Below, one piece after another: positions 1 to 5,390 of a DNA stretch of 8,822 nt. A program made the position numbers and the translations under genes. This DNA comes from Sphingomicrobium sp. (lineage in GTDB: Bacteria; Pseudomonadota; Alphaproteobacteria; Sphingomonadales; Sphingomonadaceae), in contig JASLBJ010000100.1 in assembly GCA_030146725.1 (NCBI GenBank), positions 1 to 8,822 on the forward strand, written 5' to 3'. The number at the start of each line of letters is the position of its first letter. Within the stretch, counting starts at the first letter, position 1. The notes below the pieces were generated by a model. It saw only the letters and a program-made list of their open reading frames with translations, made no database searches and had not been told where the DNA came from.

Positions 1-596
1 ACGTTCTGCCCGAGCAAGGTGATCTCGCGCGCCCCGCCGTCGACCAGCGCCCGCGCCTCAGTGAGGATGTCCCCTGCCGGGCGGCTGATTTCCGCTCCGC
101 GCGTGTACGGCACGACGCAATAGGTGCAGAACTTGTCGCAGCCTTCCTGGACGGTGAGGAAGGCGCTCGGCCCGGTTCGGCGGCGGGTCGGCAGGCTGTC
201 GAACTTGGAAATCGCCGGCATGCTGGTGTCGACCGGGCGAGCGCCGGACGCAGCCTCGGCGACCATCGCCGGAAGCCGGTGATAGGCCTGCGGGCCGACG
301 ACGATGTCGATCAGCGGCGAACGGCGCTGCGCTTCGCTGCCCTCCGCCTGGGCGACACAGCCGGCCAGCGCGACGATCGGCCGGCTGCCATCCTCGCGCC
401 TGAGGCGCCCGACTTCCGAATAGGCCCGGTCGGCGGCCTTTTCGCGAATGTGGCAGGTGTTGAGCACGACCAGGTCGGGCTCGGCGTCGTCCGCGGCAGG
501 CACTAAGCCGTCCGCGCCGAGCATCTCGGCCATGCGCTCGCCGTCGTAGACGTTCATCTGGCAGCCGAAGCTCTTGATCCGAAAGGTCCTGGTCAT
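1..596 (-). CDS. miaB: tRNA-2-methylthio-N6-dimethylallyladenosine synthase MiaB (partial, C-terminus cut by window edge)
   Basis: Radical-SAM methylthiotransferase that converts i6A37 to ms2i6A37 in tRNAs reading UNN codons. Translating the minus strand from the ATG at 596 gives [20 protein letters not shown], the family's usual N-terminus. The 198 complete codons present cover the N-terminal MTTase domain, with its three auxiliary-cluster cysteines at C12, C48 (NTCHIREKA) and C80 (AGCVAQAE). They also include the radical-SAM CxxxCxxC motif at C153, C157 and C160 ([16 protein letters not shown]). All six cluster ligands are therefore intact. The rest of the radical-SAM barrel and the TRAM domain lie beyond base 1. 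The frame is open to the edge with no internal stop. It starts 10 nt after the acyltransferase stop, so the two are probably co-transcribed. The presence of six intact ligands and the diagnostic N-terminus makes the family call nearly certain. Confidence 0.97.
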   Translation of the reverse strand, partial: MTRTFRIKSFGCQMNVYDGERMAEMLGADGLVPAADDAEPDLVVLNTCHIREKAADRAYSEVGRLRREDGSRPIVALAGCVAQAEGSEAQRRSPLIDIVVGPQAYHRLPAMVAEAASGARPVDTSMPAISKFDSLPTRRRTGPSAFLTVQEGCDKFCTYCVVPYTRGAEISRPAGDILTEARALVDGGAREITLLGQN

Positions 597-606
597 CGCA
601 GCCCGG

Positions 607-1326
607 CTATAGGCGAGTGGAGTGGCAGTTTGAAGCGGCGAGCGCGGCGGCGATCGCGGCATGGGCTTCGCGCGCCAGCCCCTTGCGATCGAGCGCCCGG
701 TCGAGGGGTCCAAGCAGGCGTACCGTGACGGGCAGGGTGCCGCTGCGGCCCAGGATGCGCAGCACATTGTCACGCCCCGGCTCGTCGTACCACGAGACCT
801 CCACTGCCGCCGGGCCATAATCGATCGCGACCGGGCGCACGGCGACATCGCTGCCCGCGGCGCTCGCCGCCTGCAGCAGGGTCGAGCGGAACGGCAGCAG
901 CCGGTCGCCAGGCCCCGTCGTGCCTTCGGGAAACAAGGTGACCGCCTGGGGTCCGTCGAGCGCCGCGGCGATCGCGTCGGCCTGGTTGCGCGAGTCGCTG
1001 CGCTCGCTTCGCCGCACGTAGAGCGTGTTGTTCTGGTCGGCGAGCCAGTGGACGAGCGGATTGCCAAGATCGTCCTTGGACACGAAGCGGCAGCCGGTCG
1101 CCCCGGCAAGGATCAGGATGTCGAGCCAGCTCAGGTGGTTGGCGGCGATCAGGGTTCGGGCACGCACCGGCTCGCCGACCGTGCGCACGCGCGCCCCGAT
1201 GATCCACGCGCAGGCGCCAAGAAAGCGCGGCGGCCAGCCCGAACGGCCCGTCAGCGACTTGGACAGCAGGTGCGGCGGCAGGCACAGGCCAAGCAGCACG
1301 GCCAGGCCGGCCAGCCGCAGACCCAC
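607..1326 (-). CDS. plsC: 1-acyl-sn-glycerol-3-phosphate acyltransferase (PlsC/LPLAT family)
   Basis: Predicted inner-membrane acyltransferase that adds the second acyl chain to lysophosphatidic acid, giving phosphatidic acid. From the GTG at 1326 the product is 239 aa. A hydrophobic N-terminal segment (residues 3-21) is followed by the catalytic H(X4)D motif in NHLSWLD (H64, D69) and the substrate-binding FPEGTT motif (132-137). Both are hallmarks of the LPLAT superfamily. The start is uncertain. An ATG at 1410 in the same frame would add 28 residues, but would overlap the end of fur by 77 nt with unremarkable sequence (low-complexity Ser/Ala). The GTG at 1326 sits 7 nt after the fur stop, although no convincing Shine-Dalgarno precedes it. 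LPLAT members also acylate other lipids (for example ornithine lipid OlsA), so substrate is inferred from family only. It lies between fur and miaB in the same orientation. Confidence 0.88.
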   Translation of the reverse strand: MGLRLAGLAVLLGLCLPPHLLSKSLTGRSGWPPRFLGACAWIIGARVRTVGEPVRARTLIAANHLSWLDILILAGATGCRFVSKDDLGNPLVHWLADQNNTLYVRRSERSDSRNQADAIAAALDGPQAVTLFPEGTTGPGDRLLPFRSTLLQAASAAGSDVAVRPVAIDYGPAAVEVSWYDEPGRDNVLRILGRSGTLPVTVRLLGPLDRALDRKGLAREAHAAIAAALAASNCHSTRL

Positions 1327-1333
1327 CCGCGCA

Positions 1334-1756
1334 CTAGCGGCCGCGGTCGAGGGGGACTCCGTACAATTCCATCCGATGGTCGACGAGGCGGAACCCGAGC
1401 TTCTCGGCAATTCGCCGCTGCATGGCCTCGAGCTCCTCGTCGTGGAACTCGATCACCGTACCGCTCTCGACGTCGATCAGGTGGTCGTGATGGTCCTCGG
1501 ATGCCGCCTCGTAACGCGAGCGGCCGTCGCCGAACTCGTGCCGCGAGAGGATTCCGGCCTCCTCGAACAGGCGGACGGTGCGGTAGACGGTGGCGATCGA
1601 AATCCGCGGATCGACCGCCGCCGCGCGCTCATGCAGCGTCTCGACGTCGGGATGATCCTCTGCCTCGCCGAGAATGCGCGCGATCGTCCGCCGCTGGTCG
1701 GTGATCCGCAGCCCCTTGTCGGCACAGAGCGCTTCGATGTCGATGGTGCGGTGCAT
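1334..1756 (-). CDS. fur: Fur-family metal-responsive transcriptional repressor
   Basis: 140-aa Fur-family regulator. The N-terminal winged-helix domain (about residues 1-85) contains the recognition-helix signature ISIATVYRTVRLFEEAGIL (52-70). The C-terminal dimerisation/metal domain has the HHDHLID motif (89-95) and further candidate ligands H35, E83, E103 and H105. The only cysteine is C11, so the CxxC structural-zinc pair of enterobacterial Fur is absent. This is usual for alphaproteobacterial Fur/Mur proteins. The metal sensed (Fe(II), or Mn(II) as in Mur) cannot be decided from sequence. ATG at 1756 follows the mucR remnant stop by 31 nt and no strong Shine-Dalgarno is seen. I see no obvious Fur box in that short gap, so expression probably depends on the upstream tsaB-rimI promoter. 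Family assignment is firm; Fur versus Mur is open. Confidence 0.94.
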   Translation of the reverse strand: MHRTIDIEALCADKGLRITDQRRTIARILGEAEDHPDVETLHERAAAVDPRISIATVYRTVRLFEEAGILSRHEFGDGRSRYEAASEDHHDHLIDVESGTVIEFHDEELEAMQRRIAEKLGFRLVDHRMELYGVPLDRGR

Positions 1757-1787
1757 CGCTGCTGATTAGAAGCCGCAGCCGCGCGGG

Positions 1788-2192
1788 TCAAAGGGTCAAC
1801 GCGTCGGTTCGACCGATACGGACGGGTGAAGCGATCCGGCCGCCGGACCGCTTCCCTCGCAACGACCGGATGCGCGCCTGCTTCACCTCGGCGGTGGTCG
1901 TCTTGCGGGGCTTGGTACCAAGGCCGATCGACTTGGCCACCGTACGGCGCTGTTCGGCATATTTGAGAGCAACGATCGGATAGTCGGCGGGAAGATCCCA
2001 GCGCTGGCGATACCGGTCCAGCGTCATCTGATAATGGATCATCAGATGCCGCTTGAGCATCTTCAGCTTCTTCCCGTCCTCGAGCCAGACGATATAGTCG
2101 GGCTGGATCGAAGAGCGGTTAGCGACCTTCGGTTCTGGCTTCGTTTCGAGAACAGGACGCCCGCCCGAAGCACCGCTGAGCGCGCCCTTGAG
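1788..2192 (-). pseudogene. MucR/Ros-family transcriptional regulator, N-terminally truncated remnant
   Basis: This frame encodes a clear MucR/Ros zinc-finger DNA-binding region: SSIQPDYIVWLEDGKK, then LKMLKRHLMIHYQMTLDRYR and RQRWDLPADYPIVALKYAEQ, then IGLGTKPRK and a basic C-terminal tail of about 35 residues. Similarity begins near 2190 with GALSGASG, matching the linker that follows the N-terminal oligomerisation region in the family. The usual first ~40 residues are absent. Only about 35 nt separate this point from the rimI stop at 2228, so they cannot fit. There is no ATG, GTG or TTG in frame between the rimI stop and the finger; the first ATG (2060) is inside the finger. The first zinc ligand, normally Cys, is Trp (codon 2085-2087), while the Asp and two His ligands remain. 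No internal stop occurs. I call it a decayed gene; an unusual start (CTG at 2231) giving a 147-aa protein cannot be excluded. Confidence 0.65.
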
Positions 2193-2227
2193 GCGCGGGT
2201 TACTCGAAGAGCAACAACAGCGGGCCC

Positions 2228-2713
2228 TCAGACGCCTCGCGCAAGCGTCAATGCATCGAACTGCTGGCCCGACGGTCCGCGGTAATAGTTGCGGCGTCGG
2301 CCAACAGCGGCAAAACCCGCGCTGCGGTACATGTGAAGTGCGGGATTGCCGTCGCGCACCTCGAGATGGACTCGCCGGGCCCCGCCGCTTCGCGCCCGCT
2401 CGAGAAACTGCTCGAGCAGCTGGCGGCCGATGCCCCGGCGCCCGAACGAGGGAGCAACCCCCAGGAGCAGCAGCTCGGCCTCCGCGGCAAGAACCCGGAA
2501 CAGCGCGAAGCCGAGCAGTTCGCCGCTGGCGCGGTCGCGCGCGACGGTCAGCGCGACGCCGGTCAGGGGCAGGATCCCGGCGCACTGCGACCGCGTCCAG
2601 CCCTCGCCGAACTGCGCGTCGAACGCCGCGGACATCACCGCGATCACGCCGTCGAGGTCGGCGCTGCCGCCAACCTCGAGGTCGACCTCGTTCAATGGCG
2701 CCGGGCTTGCCAC
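2228..2713 (-). CDS. rimI: Ribosomal protein bS18 alanine N-acetyltransferase RimI (GNAT family)
   Basis: GNAT acetyltransferase of 161 aa, expected to acetylate the N-terminus of ribosomal protein bS18 using acetyl-CoA in the cytoplasm. The GNAT fold is visible: strand LLGFALFRV (66-74), then LLLLGVAP (81-88), then the acetyl-CoA pyrophosphate loop RRGIGR (92-97). The C-terminal NPALHMYRSAGF (123-134) supplies the conserved Asn and Tyr. The start chosen is GTG at 2713, whose G is the last base of the tsaB TAG stop (TAGTG), a classic translational-coupling arrangement. An upstream ATG at 2872 would force a 159-nt overlap with tsaB and adds Pro/Arg-rich shadow sequence, and a TTG at 2695 is a weaker alternative. 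RimI beside tsaB is widespread in bacteria. Some RimI homologues have broader targets, so the substrate is inferred from family and neighbourhood. Confidence 0.9.
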   Translation of the reverse strand: MASPAPLNEVDLEVGGSADLDGVIAVMSAAFDAQFGEGWTRSQCAGILPLTGVALTVARDRASGELLGFALFRVLAAEAELLLLGVAPSFGRRGIGRQLLEQFLERARSGGARRVHLEVRDGNPALHMYRSAGFAAVGRRRNYYRGPSGQQFDALTLARGV

Positions 2714-3354
2714 TATGCCGCCGCGCTTGCTCGGGGATCCGGCGCCCGGGCACCAGGTGCCCGGGCATCGGGGGCGCGGGCGTAGAGCGGCCGTGGTGCC
2801 AGCGAACGCAGTCCGAGCGGGAGTGCAAGCGCGCGGGCGGCATCGGGCCAGCCCTCCACTGCCGTGCCCCACCCCCGGGCAGCGACGAGCGCCGCGGCAC
2901 CGGGACCGACCACACGGTCGGCATCGATCGCCGCCGCCGCCGCTTGCGGTGCGAGGTTGAGCAGCGCGCTCGTAGCGCCAAGTGCCGGAAGCTCGAACTG
3001 CTGGACGAACAATTCGCCATGCCCACCGCTCATCGCGGCTGCGACCGGGCCCGCTCCGCCACTCGAGGCGGCGAGCAACGCCAGCGACAGCATACCCGAC
3101 ACCTCGATATTCCAGCCGATCGCCATGCCATGCGCCGCCGCGATCCCGACGCGGATGCCGGTAAAGCTGCCTGGCCCAACTCCGACGAGGATGCTCGCGG
3201 GCACGCGCCCGGCGAGCAGGTTGGCGACCAGCGGCACCAGCCGCTCGCTATGGCCGCGTCCGATCAGCTCGTGGCGCGCGCCGACGCACGCGCCGGCGGC
3301 GTCGAACAGGGCAGCGCTGCACGCCGCCGTCGAGGTATCGATCGCGAGGATCAT
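2713..3354 (-). CDS. tsaB: tRNA threonylcarbamoyladenosine biosynthesis protein TsaB
   Basis: 213-aa ASKHA-fold protein that acts as the non-catalytic partner of TsaD (with TsaE) in making t6A37 on ANN-decoding tRNAs. Recognised by the N-terminal MILAIDTSTAACSAALFD, GRGHSERLVPLV (32-43) and GVGPGSFTGIRVGIAAAHGMA (58-78), the most conserved TsaB blocks. The ATG at 3354 fits the family start exactly, although no good Shine-Dalgarno precedes it. The C-terminus is odd. After the usual RPLYARAPD it continues as three ARAP(D/G) units and ends PRASAAA (191-213). This looks like a short expansion of a 15-bp repeat, with high G+C and internal dyad symmetry. It is the first gene of the leftward series and overlaps rimI by one base. 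Confidence 0.95.
   Translation of the reverse strand: MILAIDTSTAACSAALFDAAGACVGARHELIGRGHSERLVPLVANLLAGRVPASILVGVGPGSFTGIRVGIAAAHGMAIGWNIEVSGMLSLALLAASSGGAGPVAAAMSGGHGELFVQQFELPALGATSALLNLAPQAAAAAIDADRVVGPGAAALVAARGWGTAVEGWPDAARALALPLGLRSLAPRPLYARAPDARAPGARAPDPRASAAA
2731..2783 (-). repeat. Degenerate 15-bp tandem repeat (three units) in the 3' end of tsaB
   Basis: Read on the minus strand the units are gcccgcgcccccgat, gcccgggcacctggt and gcccgggcgccggat. Each encodes Ala-Arg-Ala-Pro followed by Asp or Gly, and a fourth partial unit (ccccgagca) follows. The reading frame is kept because the unit is a multiple of three. It lengthens TsaB outside its folded core and also creates the palindrome listed separately. 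Local duplication by slippage is the simplest explanation. Boundaries are approximate. Confidence 0.7.
2744..2766. repeat. Perfect 11-bp inverted repeat with one central base
   Basis: The left arm gcccgggcacc (2744-2754) and right arm ggtgcccgggc (2756-2766) are exact reverse complements around a single A at 2755. In RNA it would fold as a G+C-rich hairpin with a small loop. It lies inside the tsaB C-terminal repeat, 31 nt before the rimI GTG. There is no T-run, so it is not a canonical Rho-independent terminator. It could affect tsaB-rimI translation or mRNA decay, or be a by-product of the repeats. Confidence 0.7.
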
Positions 3355-3585
3355 GGCGAATCCGGGGTCAAAACTTAGGGCCTTCGAGCGGAATGTCGAT
3401 CATTCGCGGTCGATCGCCGGAGCAGGTCCGGCTATTCGGTTCGCGCGAACCCGGCAGCTGCGCACGGCCGGTCGAAGACTGCGCAAGATGGTCATTCGTG
3501 TATTTCATGCAAAGCATTAACCAGGTTAAGGAGAAAAGCCCCACAATCACTTATTGATCAATGACATCAAAGAGTTGGGGTTCAC
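3355..3585. other. Divergent intergenic region between tsaB and the small plus-strand ORFs
   Basis: 231 nt separate the leftward tsaB start from the rightward ORF at 3586. The part from about 3483 on is clearly richer in A+T than the flanking genes, as expected for promoters in a high-G+C genome. It contains the palindrome at 3517-3529 and a second perfect short palindrome, attgatcaat, at 3553-3562. Both divergent promoters are expected here, but I cannot fix -35/-10 positions by eye. A minus-strand open frame (3368-3550) is judged unlikely to be a gene. Confidence 0.6.
3517..3529. promoter_or_regulatory. Candidate operator: palindrome ttaacc-a-ggttaa
   Basis: The arms TTAACC (3517-3522) and GGTTAA (3524-3529) are exact reverse complements around one A. 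Each arm resembles the TTAACC half-site recognised by the cell-cycle regulator CtrA in alphaproteobacteria. However, the classical CtrA box is TTAA-N7-TTAA as a direct repeat, whereas here two TTAA tetramers are 5 bp apart in an inverted arrangement. Its position in the A+T-rich divergent intergenic region, 56 nt before the ORF at 3586, favours a regulatory role. The binding protein is unknown. Confidence 0.35.
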
Positions 3586-3810
3586 ATGAATCAGGGTTCG
3601 CGCAGCTATTTCGAACAGCGGGAACGCGTCGAGCGCGCTGCCGCCAAGCGTGCCTCGTGCCCGCAAGCGAGGCGGGCTCATCAGGAGCTTGCCCAGCACT
3701 ATGCCCGGCTGGCCCGTCACGAGCCCCAGCACGAGCCCCAGCACGAGCCCATGCGAGTGGAAATGAACGGCCGCCCAACGCTCAGCATCGTCGTGCCGGC
3801 CAGCAATTGA
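3586..3810 (+). CDS. Small hypothetical protein with helical N-terminal region and His-Glu-Pro-Gln repeat
   Basis: 74-aa product of unknown function. Residues 5-45 (beginning SYFEQRERVERAAAKRASCP and ending with YARLARHE) are rich in Arg, Glu, Ala and Gln and should form one or two amphipathic helices. The pattern resembles small uncharacterised proteins I recall from sphingomonads (YF-x-R-E-R-x-A-A-A and AHxELAxxYxxLA). This is followed by HEPQHEPQHEP, encoded by a 12-bp tandem repeat, then a hydrophobic ending LSIVVPASN. There is no signal peptide or membrane segment. The ATG at 3586 follows the purine-rich gttggggttcac, whose GGGG could serve as a weak Shine-Dalgarno. It is the first of two plus-strand ORFs between leftward gene blocks, 10 nt before the next ORF. 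No enzyme or binding motif is recognised. Confidence 0.65.
   Translation: MNQGSRSYFEQRERVERAAAKRASCPQARRAHQELAQHYARLARHEPQHEPQHEPMRVEMNGRPTLSIVVPASN
3718..3750 (+). repeat. 12-bp tandem repeat, 2.75 copies (cacgagccccag)
   Basis: Exact copies of cacgagccccag occupy 3718-3729 and 3730-3741, followed by a partial third copy cacgagccc (3742-3750). It encodes His-Glu-Pro-Gln in frame inside the small ORF at 3586. The perfect identity indicates recent slippage, and copy number probably varies among relatives. Confidence 0.9.
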
Positions 3811-3820
3811 CCGGCGTGCG

Positions 3821-4024
3821 ATGACGGAAATGCTGCACTATCTGGTTTACCAGGCAACGCCGTTCGGCGCTGTCAGCATCGCTGCCGAGCTTGACGCGCC
3901 GAGCGATAGCGAGGCGCTGAGACAGGCCCGCATCATTCTCCCCGACGGACCAGGCGAGCTGCGCGAGAACGGGCGAGTCGTCTGCCGGTTCGGCCGATCG
4001 CGGTCGTTTCTGCTGCAAACGTAA
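3821..4024 (+). CDS. Small hypothetical protein (67 aa)
   Basis: Unknown function. The product starts MTEMLHYLVYQATPFGAVSI and ends ENGRVVCRFGRSRSFLLQT. An N-terminal strand is followed by a helix in the DSEALRQARIIL region (about 28-39), then a turn and the segment GELRENGRVVCRF. This alpha/beta pattern, in which an 'xDAExAxxxAR' helix precedes a 'LWExxRxVCR'-like strand, is one I recall in short uncharacterised sphingomonad proteins. There is no transmembrane or export signal and one Cys. It begins 10 nt after the stop of the preceding ORF without a visible Shine-Dalgarno, suggesting reinitiation or coupling; the second Met (residue 4) is an alternative start. It converges with the nfuA-like gene, leaving 45 nt between the stops. 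Confidence 0.65.
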   Translation: MTEMLHYLVYQATPFGAVSIAAELDAPSDSEALRQARIILPDGPGELRENGRVVCRFGRSRSFLLQT

Positions 4025-4069
4025 GGGCAGACGGAGGGGCGGTCGCCAGCTTCCACCCTCGACGACGCG

Positions 4070-4642
4070 CTAGACCGCCTCGACAGTCTCCACTTCGGGC
4101 ACATAGTGGCGGATCAGGCCCTCGATCCCGTTCTTGAGCGTGACCGCCGAGGACGGGCAGCCCGAGCATGCGCCCTGCATCGCCAGGAACAGGGTGCCTT
4201 CCTTGTATCCGCGATAGACGATGTCGCCGCCGTCCTGCGCGACCGCCGGCCGCACGCGGGTCTCGATCAGCTCCTTGATCTGCTCGATGATGTCGGCATC
4301 GGCGGGATCGTCGGTAAAGCCGGCGTCGGGCTCGACCGCGATCCCGCTCGCGCTGCCGGGCATGAACAACGGCATCCCGCTGACGAAATGGTCGAGCAGG
4401 ATGCCGACGACTTCGGGCTCCAGCGCGGTCCATTCGACGGTCGGCGCGGCGGTGACCGAGATGAAGTCGCGGCCGAAGAACACGCCCTCGACCAGGCCCG
4501 TCGCGAACAAGGCAGTCGCCAGCGGTGACGCTTCGGCGGACTCGAAATCGGGGAAATCGCGGCTTCCGGCATCCATGACCGGCTGCCCGGGCAGGAACTT
4601 GCGCGTCGACGGATTTGGCGTCTGTTCGGTGTGGATCAGCAT
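4070..4642 (-). CDS. NfuA/NifU-like Fe-S cluster carrier protein
   Basis: 190-aa Fe-S cluster carrier that receives a cluster from the assembly machinery and passes it to client apoproteins. The N-terminal Nfu domain (about 1-90) starts with the diagnostic MLIHTEQTPNPSTRKFLPGQ and contains GVFFGRDFISVT (53-64). The C-terminal NifU domain (about 113-185) holds AQDGGDIVYRGY (135-146) and the cluster-binding CxxC in GACSGCPSS (C159, C162), followed by LKNGIEGLIRHY. This is the two-domain layout of alphaproteobacterial and mitochondrial NFU1 proteins. The start at 4642 fits the family exactly; an ATG at 4789 would overlap the cytochrome b gene and add shadow sequence. It lies 31 nt after the cytochrome b stop in the same direction. 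The radical-SAM enzyme MiaB encoded at the left edge is one plausible client, but that link is inference. Confidence 0.95.
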   Translation of the reverse strand: MLIHTEQTPNPSTRKFLPGQPVMDAGSRDFPDFESAEASPLATALFATGLVEGVFFGRDFISVTAAPTVEWTALEPEVVGILLDHFVSGMPLFMPGSASGIAVEPDAGFTDDPADADIIEQIKELIETRVRPAVAQDGGDIVYRGYKEGTLFLAMQGACSGCPSSAVTLKNGIEGLIRHYVPEVETVEAV

Positions 4643-4673
4643 GCCTGCGATGTGGCCCCGCAGGCGGGACCGA

Positions 4674-5390
4674 TCAACCCCCGAACGGCGGCGCCCCCGC
4701 GATGATCCAGCGCGTGATGCCGAGCGCTGCCACCAGGCACAGCAGCGCCGCCCACCAGCGCCCCGGCCGCATCGGCTCGGTCCCGGCATCGACCGCCCCC
4801 CGCCCGCTGATCATCGGCCCGAGCAGCCGCTTGCCGTGCACCAGCCGATAGAACAGGATCGCGGCGACGTGCAGCGCGATGAACGCAAGCAGCACGTTGA
4901 AGACCAGTTCGTGCAGGTCGTGCGCGGTGTCGGACAAGTCGCCCGAGACCAACGGCGCCAGCGAGCCTTCGCCCAGCCCGTCACGGTCGCTGTTGACGAG
5001 GCCGGTCGCAACCTGGAGCAGGGTCAGGCCGAGCAAGGCGATCACACTGAGCGCGCCAAGCGGCGTGTGGCCGATCGGCTTCCAGCCGCGGCTATCGCGC
5101 AAATAGCCGAACACCCCGCGCGGACCCCGGACGAAATTGGCGAAGCGCGCGGTCGAGCTCCCAAACACCCCCCACAGCAGCCTGAACAGCACCAGCGCGA
5201 GCACCGCATAGCCAGACCACAAGTGCCACTCGAGCTGCTCCTCCTCGGCCGACCACCAGCTGAACCCGATCAGCGCGGCCAGCACCCAGTGGAACAGGCG
5301 GGTCGGAAGGTCCCAGACCGGGGCAGTCGCGGTCTCTGCCGCGGTCCCTGCAACGGTCTGAGGCGTCGTCCTCTTAGTCGTGCTTGGCAC
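4674..5390 (-). CDS. Cytochrome b561-type membrane subunit (Ni,Fe-hydrogenase b-type cytochrome family)
   Basis: 238-aa integral membrane di-heme cytochrome b, probably passing electrons between the quinone pool and the neighbouring cytochrome c'. The signature VWDLPTRLFHWVLAALIGFS (25-44) is followed by hydrophobic segments at about 57-76, 112-131, 161-182 and 212-231. Candidate heme-ligand histidines include H34, H56, H157, H160 and H174. GHTPLGALSV (108-116) is another family block, and the last helix is an extra C-terminal one. No hydrogenase subunit is nearby, so the hydrogenase part of the family name should not be taken literally. The GTG at 5390 overlaps the end of the cytochrome c' gene by 17 nt and is the only usable start close to the VWDLP motif. 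An in-frame ATG at 5432 would lengthen the overlap. Family is secure, start only moderately so. Confidence 0.9.
   Translation of the reverse strand: MPSTTKRTTPQTVAGTAAETATAPVWDLPTRLFHWVLAALIGFSWWSAEEEQLEWHLWSGYAVLALVLFRLLWGVFGSSTARFANFVRGPRGVFGYLRDSRGWKPIGHTPLGALSVIALLGLTLLQVATGLVNSDRDGLGEGSLAPLVSGDLSDTAHDLHELVFNVLLAFIALHVAAILFYRLVHGKRLLGPMISGRGAVDAGTEPMRPGRWWAALLCLVAALGITRWIIAGAPPFGG

Noticed and set aside
1788..3026. A single 412-codon minus-strand ORF
   Set aside because: Only its last ~135 codons (MucR region) are protein-like; the rest is the antisense/alternate-frame shadow of rimI and tsaB with Arg/Pro-rich composition.
3528..3533. AAGGAG Shine-Dalgarno-like sequence on the plus strand
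   Set aside because: No start codon follows at a usable distance; the nearest ATG (3561) is 27 nt downstream and its frame is a shadow of the ORF at 3586.
3368..3550. Minus-strand open frame of 60 codons (GTG start) ending 13 nt before tsaB
   Set aside because: No Shine-Dalgarno at the GTG or at the internal ATG (3508), and third-position G+C is clearly lower than in the real genes of the window. The frame also covers the A+T-rich promoter segment and I recognise no family. A leader peptide cannot be ruled out, but support is too weak.
3553..3573. FNR/FixK-like site (TTGAT...ATCAA) before the small ORFs
   Set aside because: The two half-sites TTGAT and ATCAA are present but separated by 7 bp rather than the required 4, and the short attgatcaat palindrome alone is not diagnostic.
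4038..4079. Inverted repeat ggcggtc / gaccgcc between the convergent ORF and nfuA-like stops, as a terminator
   Set aside because: Arms are only 7 bp, the spacer is 28 nt and no T-run follows on either strand, so chance in G+C-rich DNA is likely.
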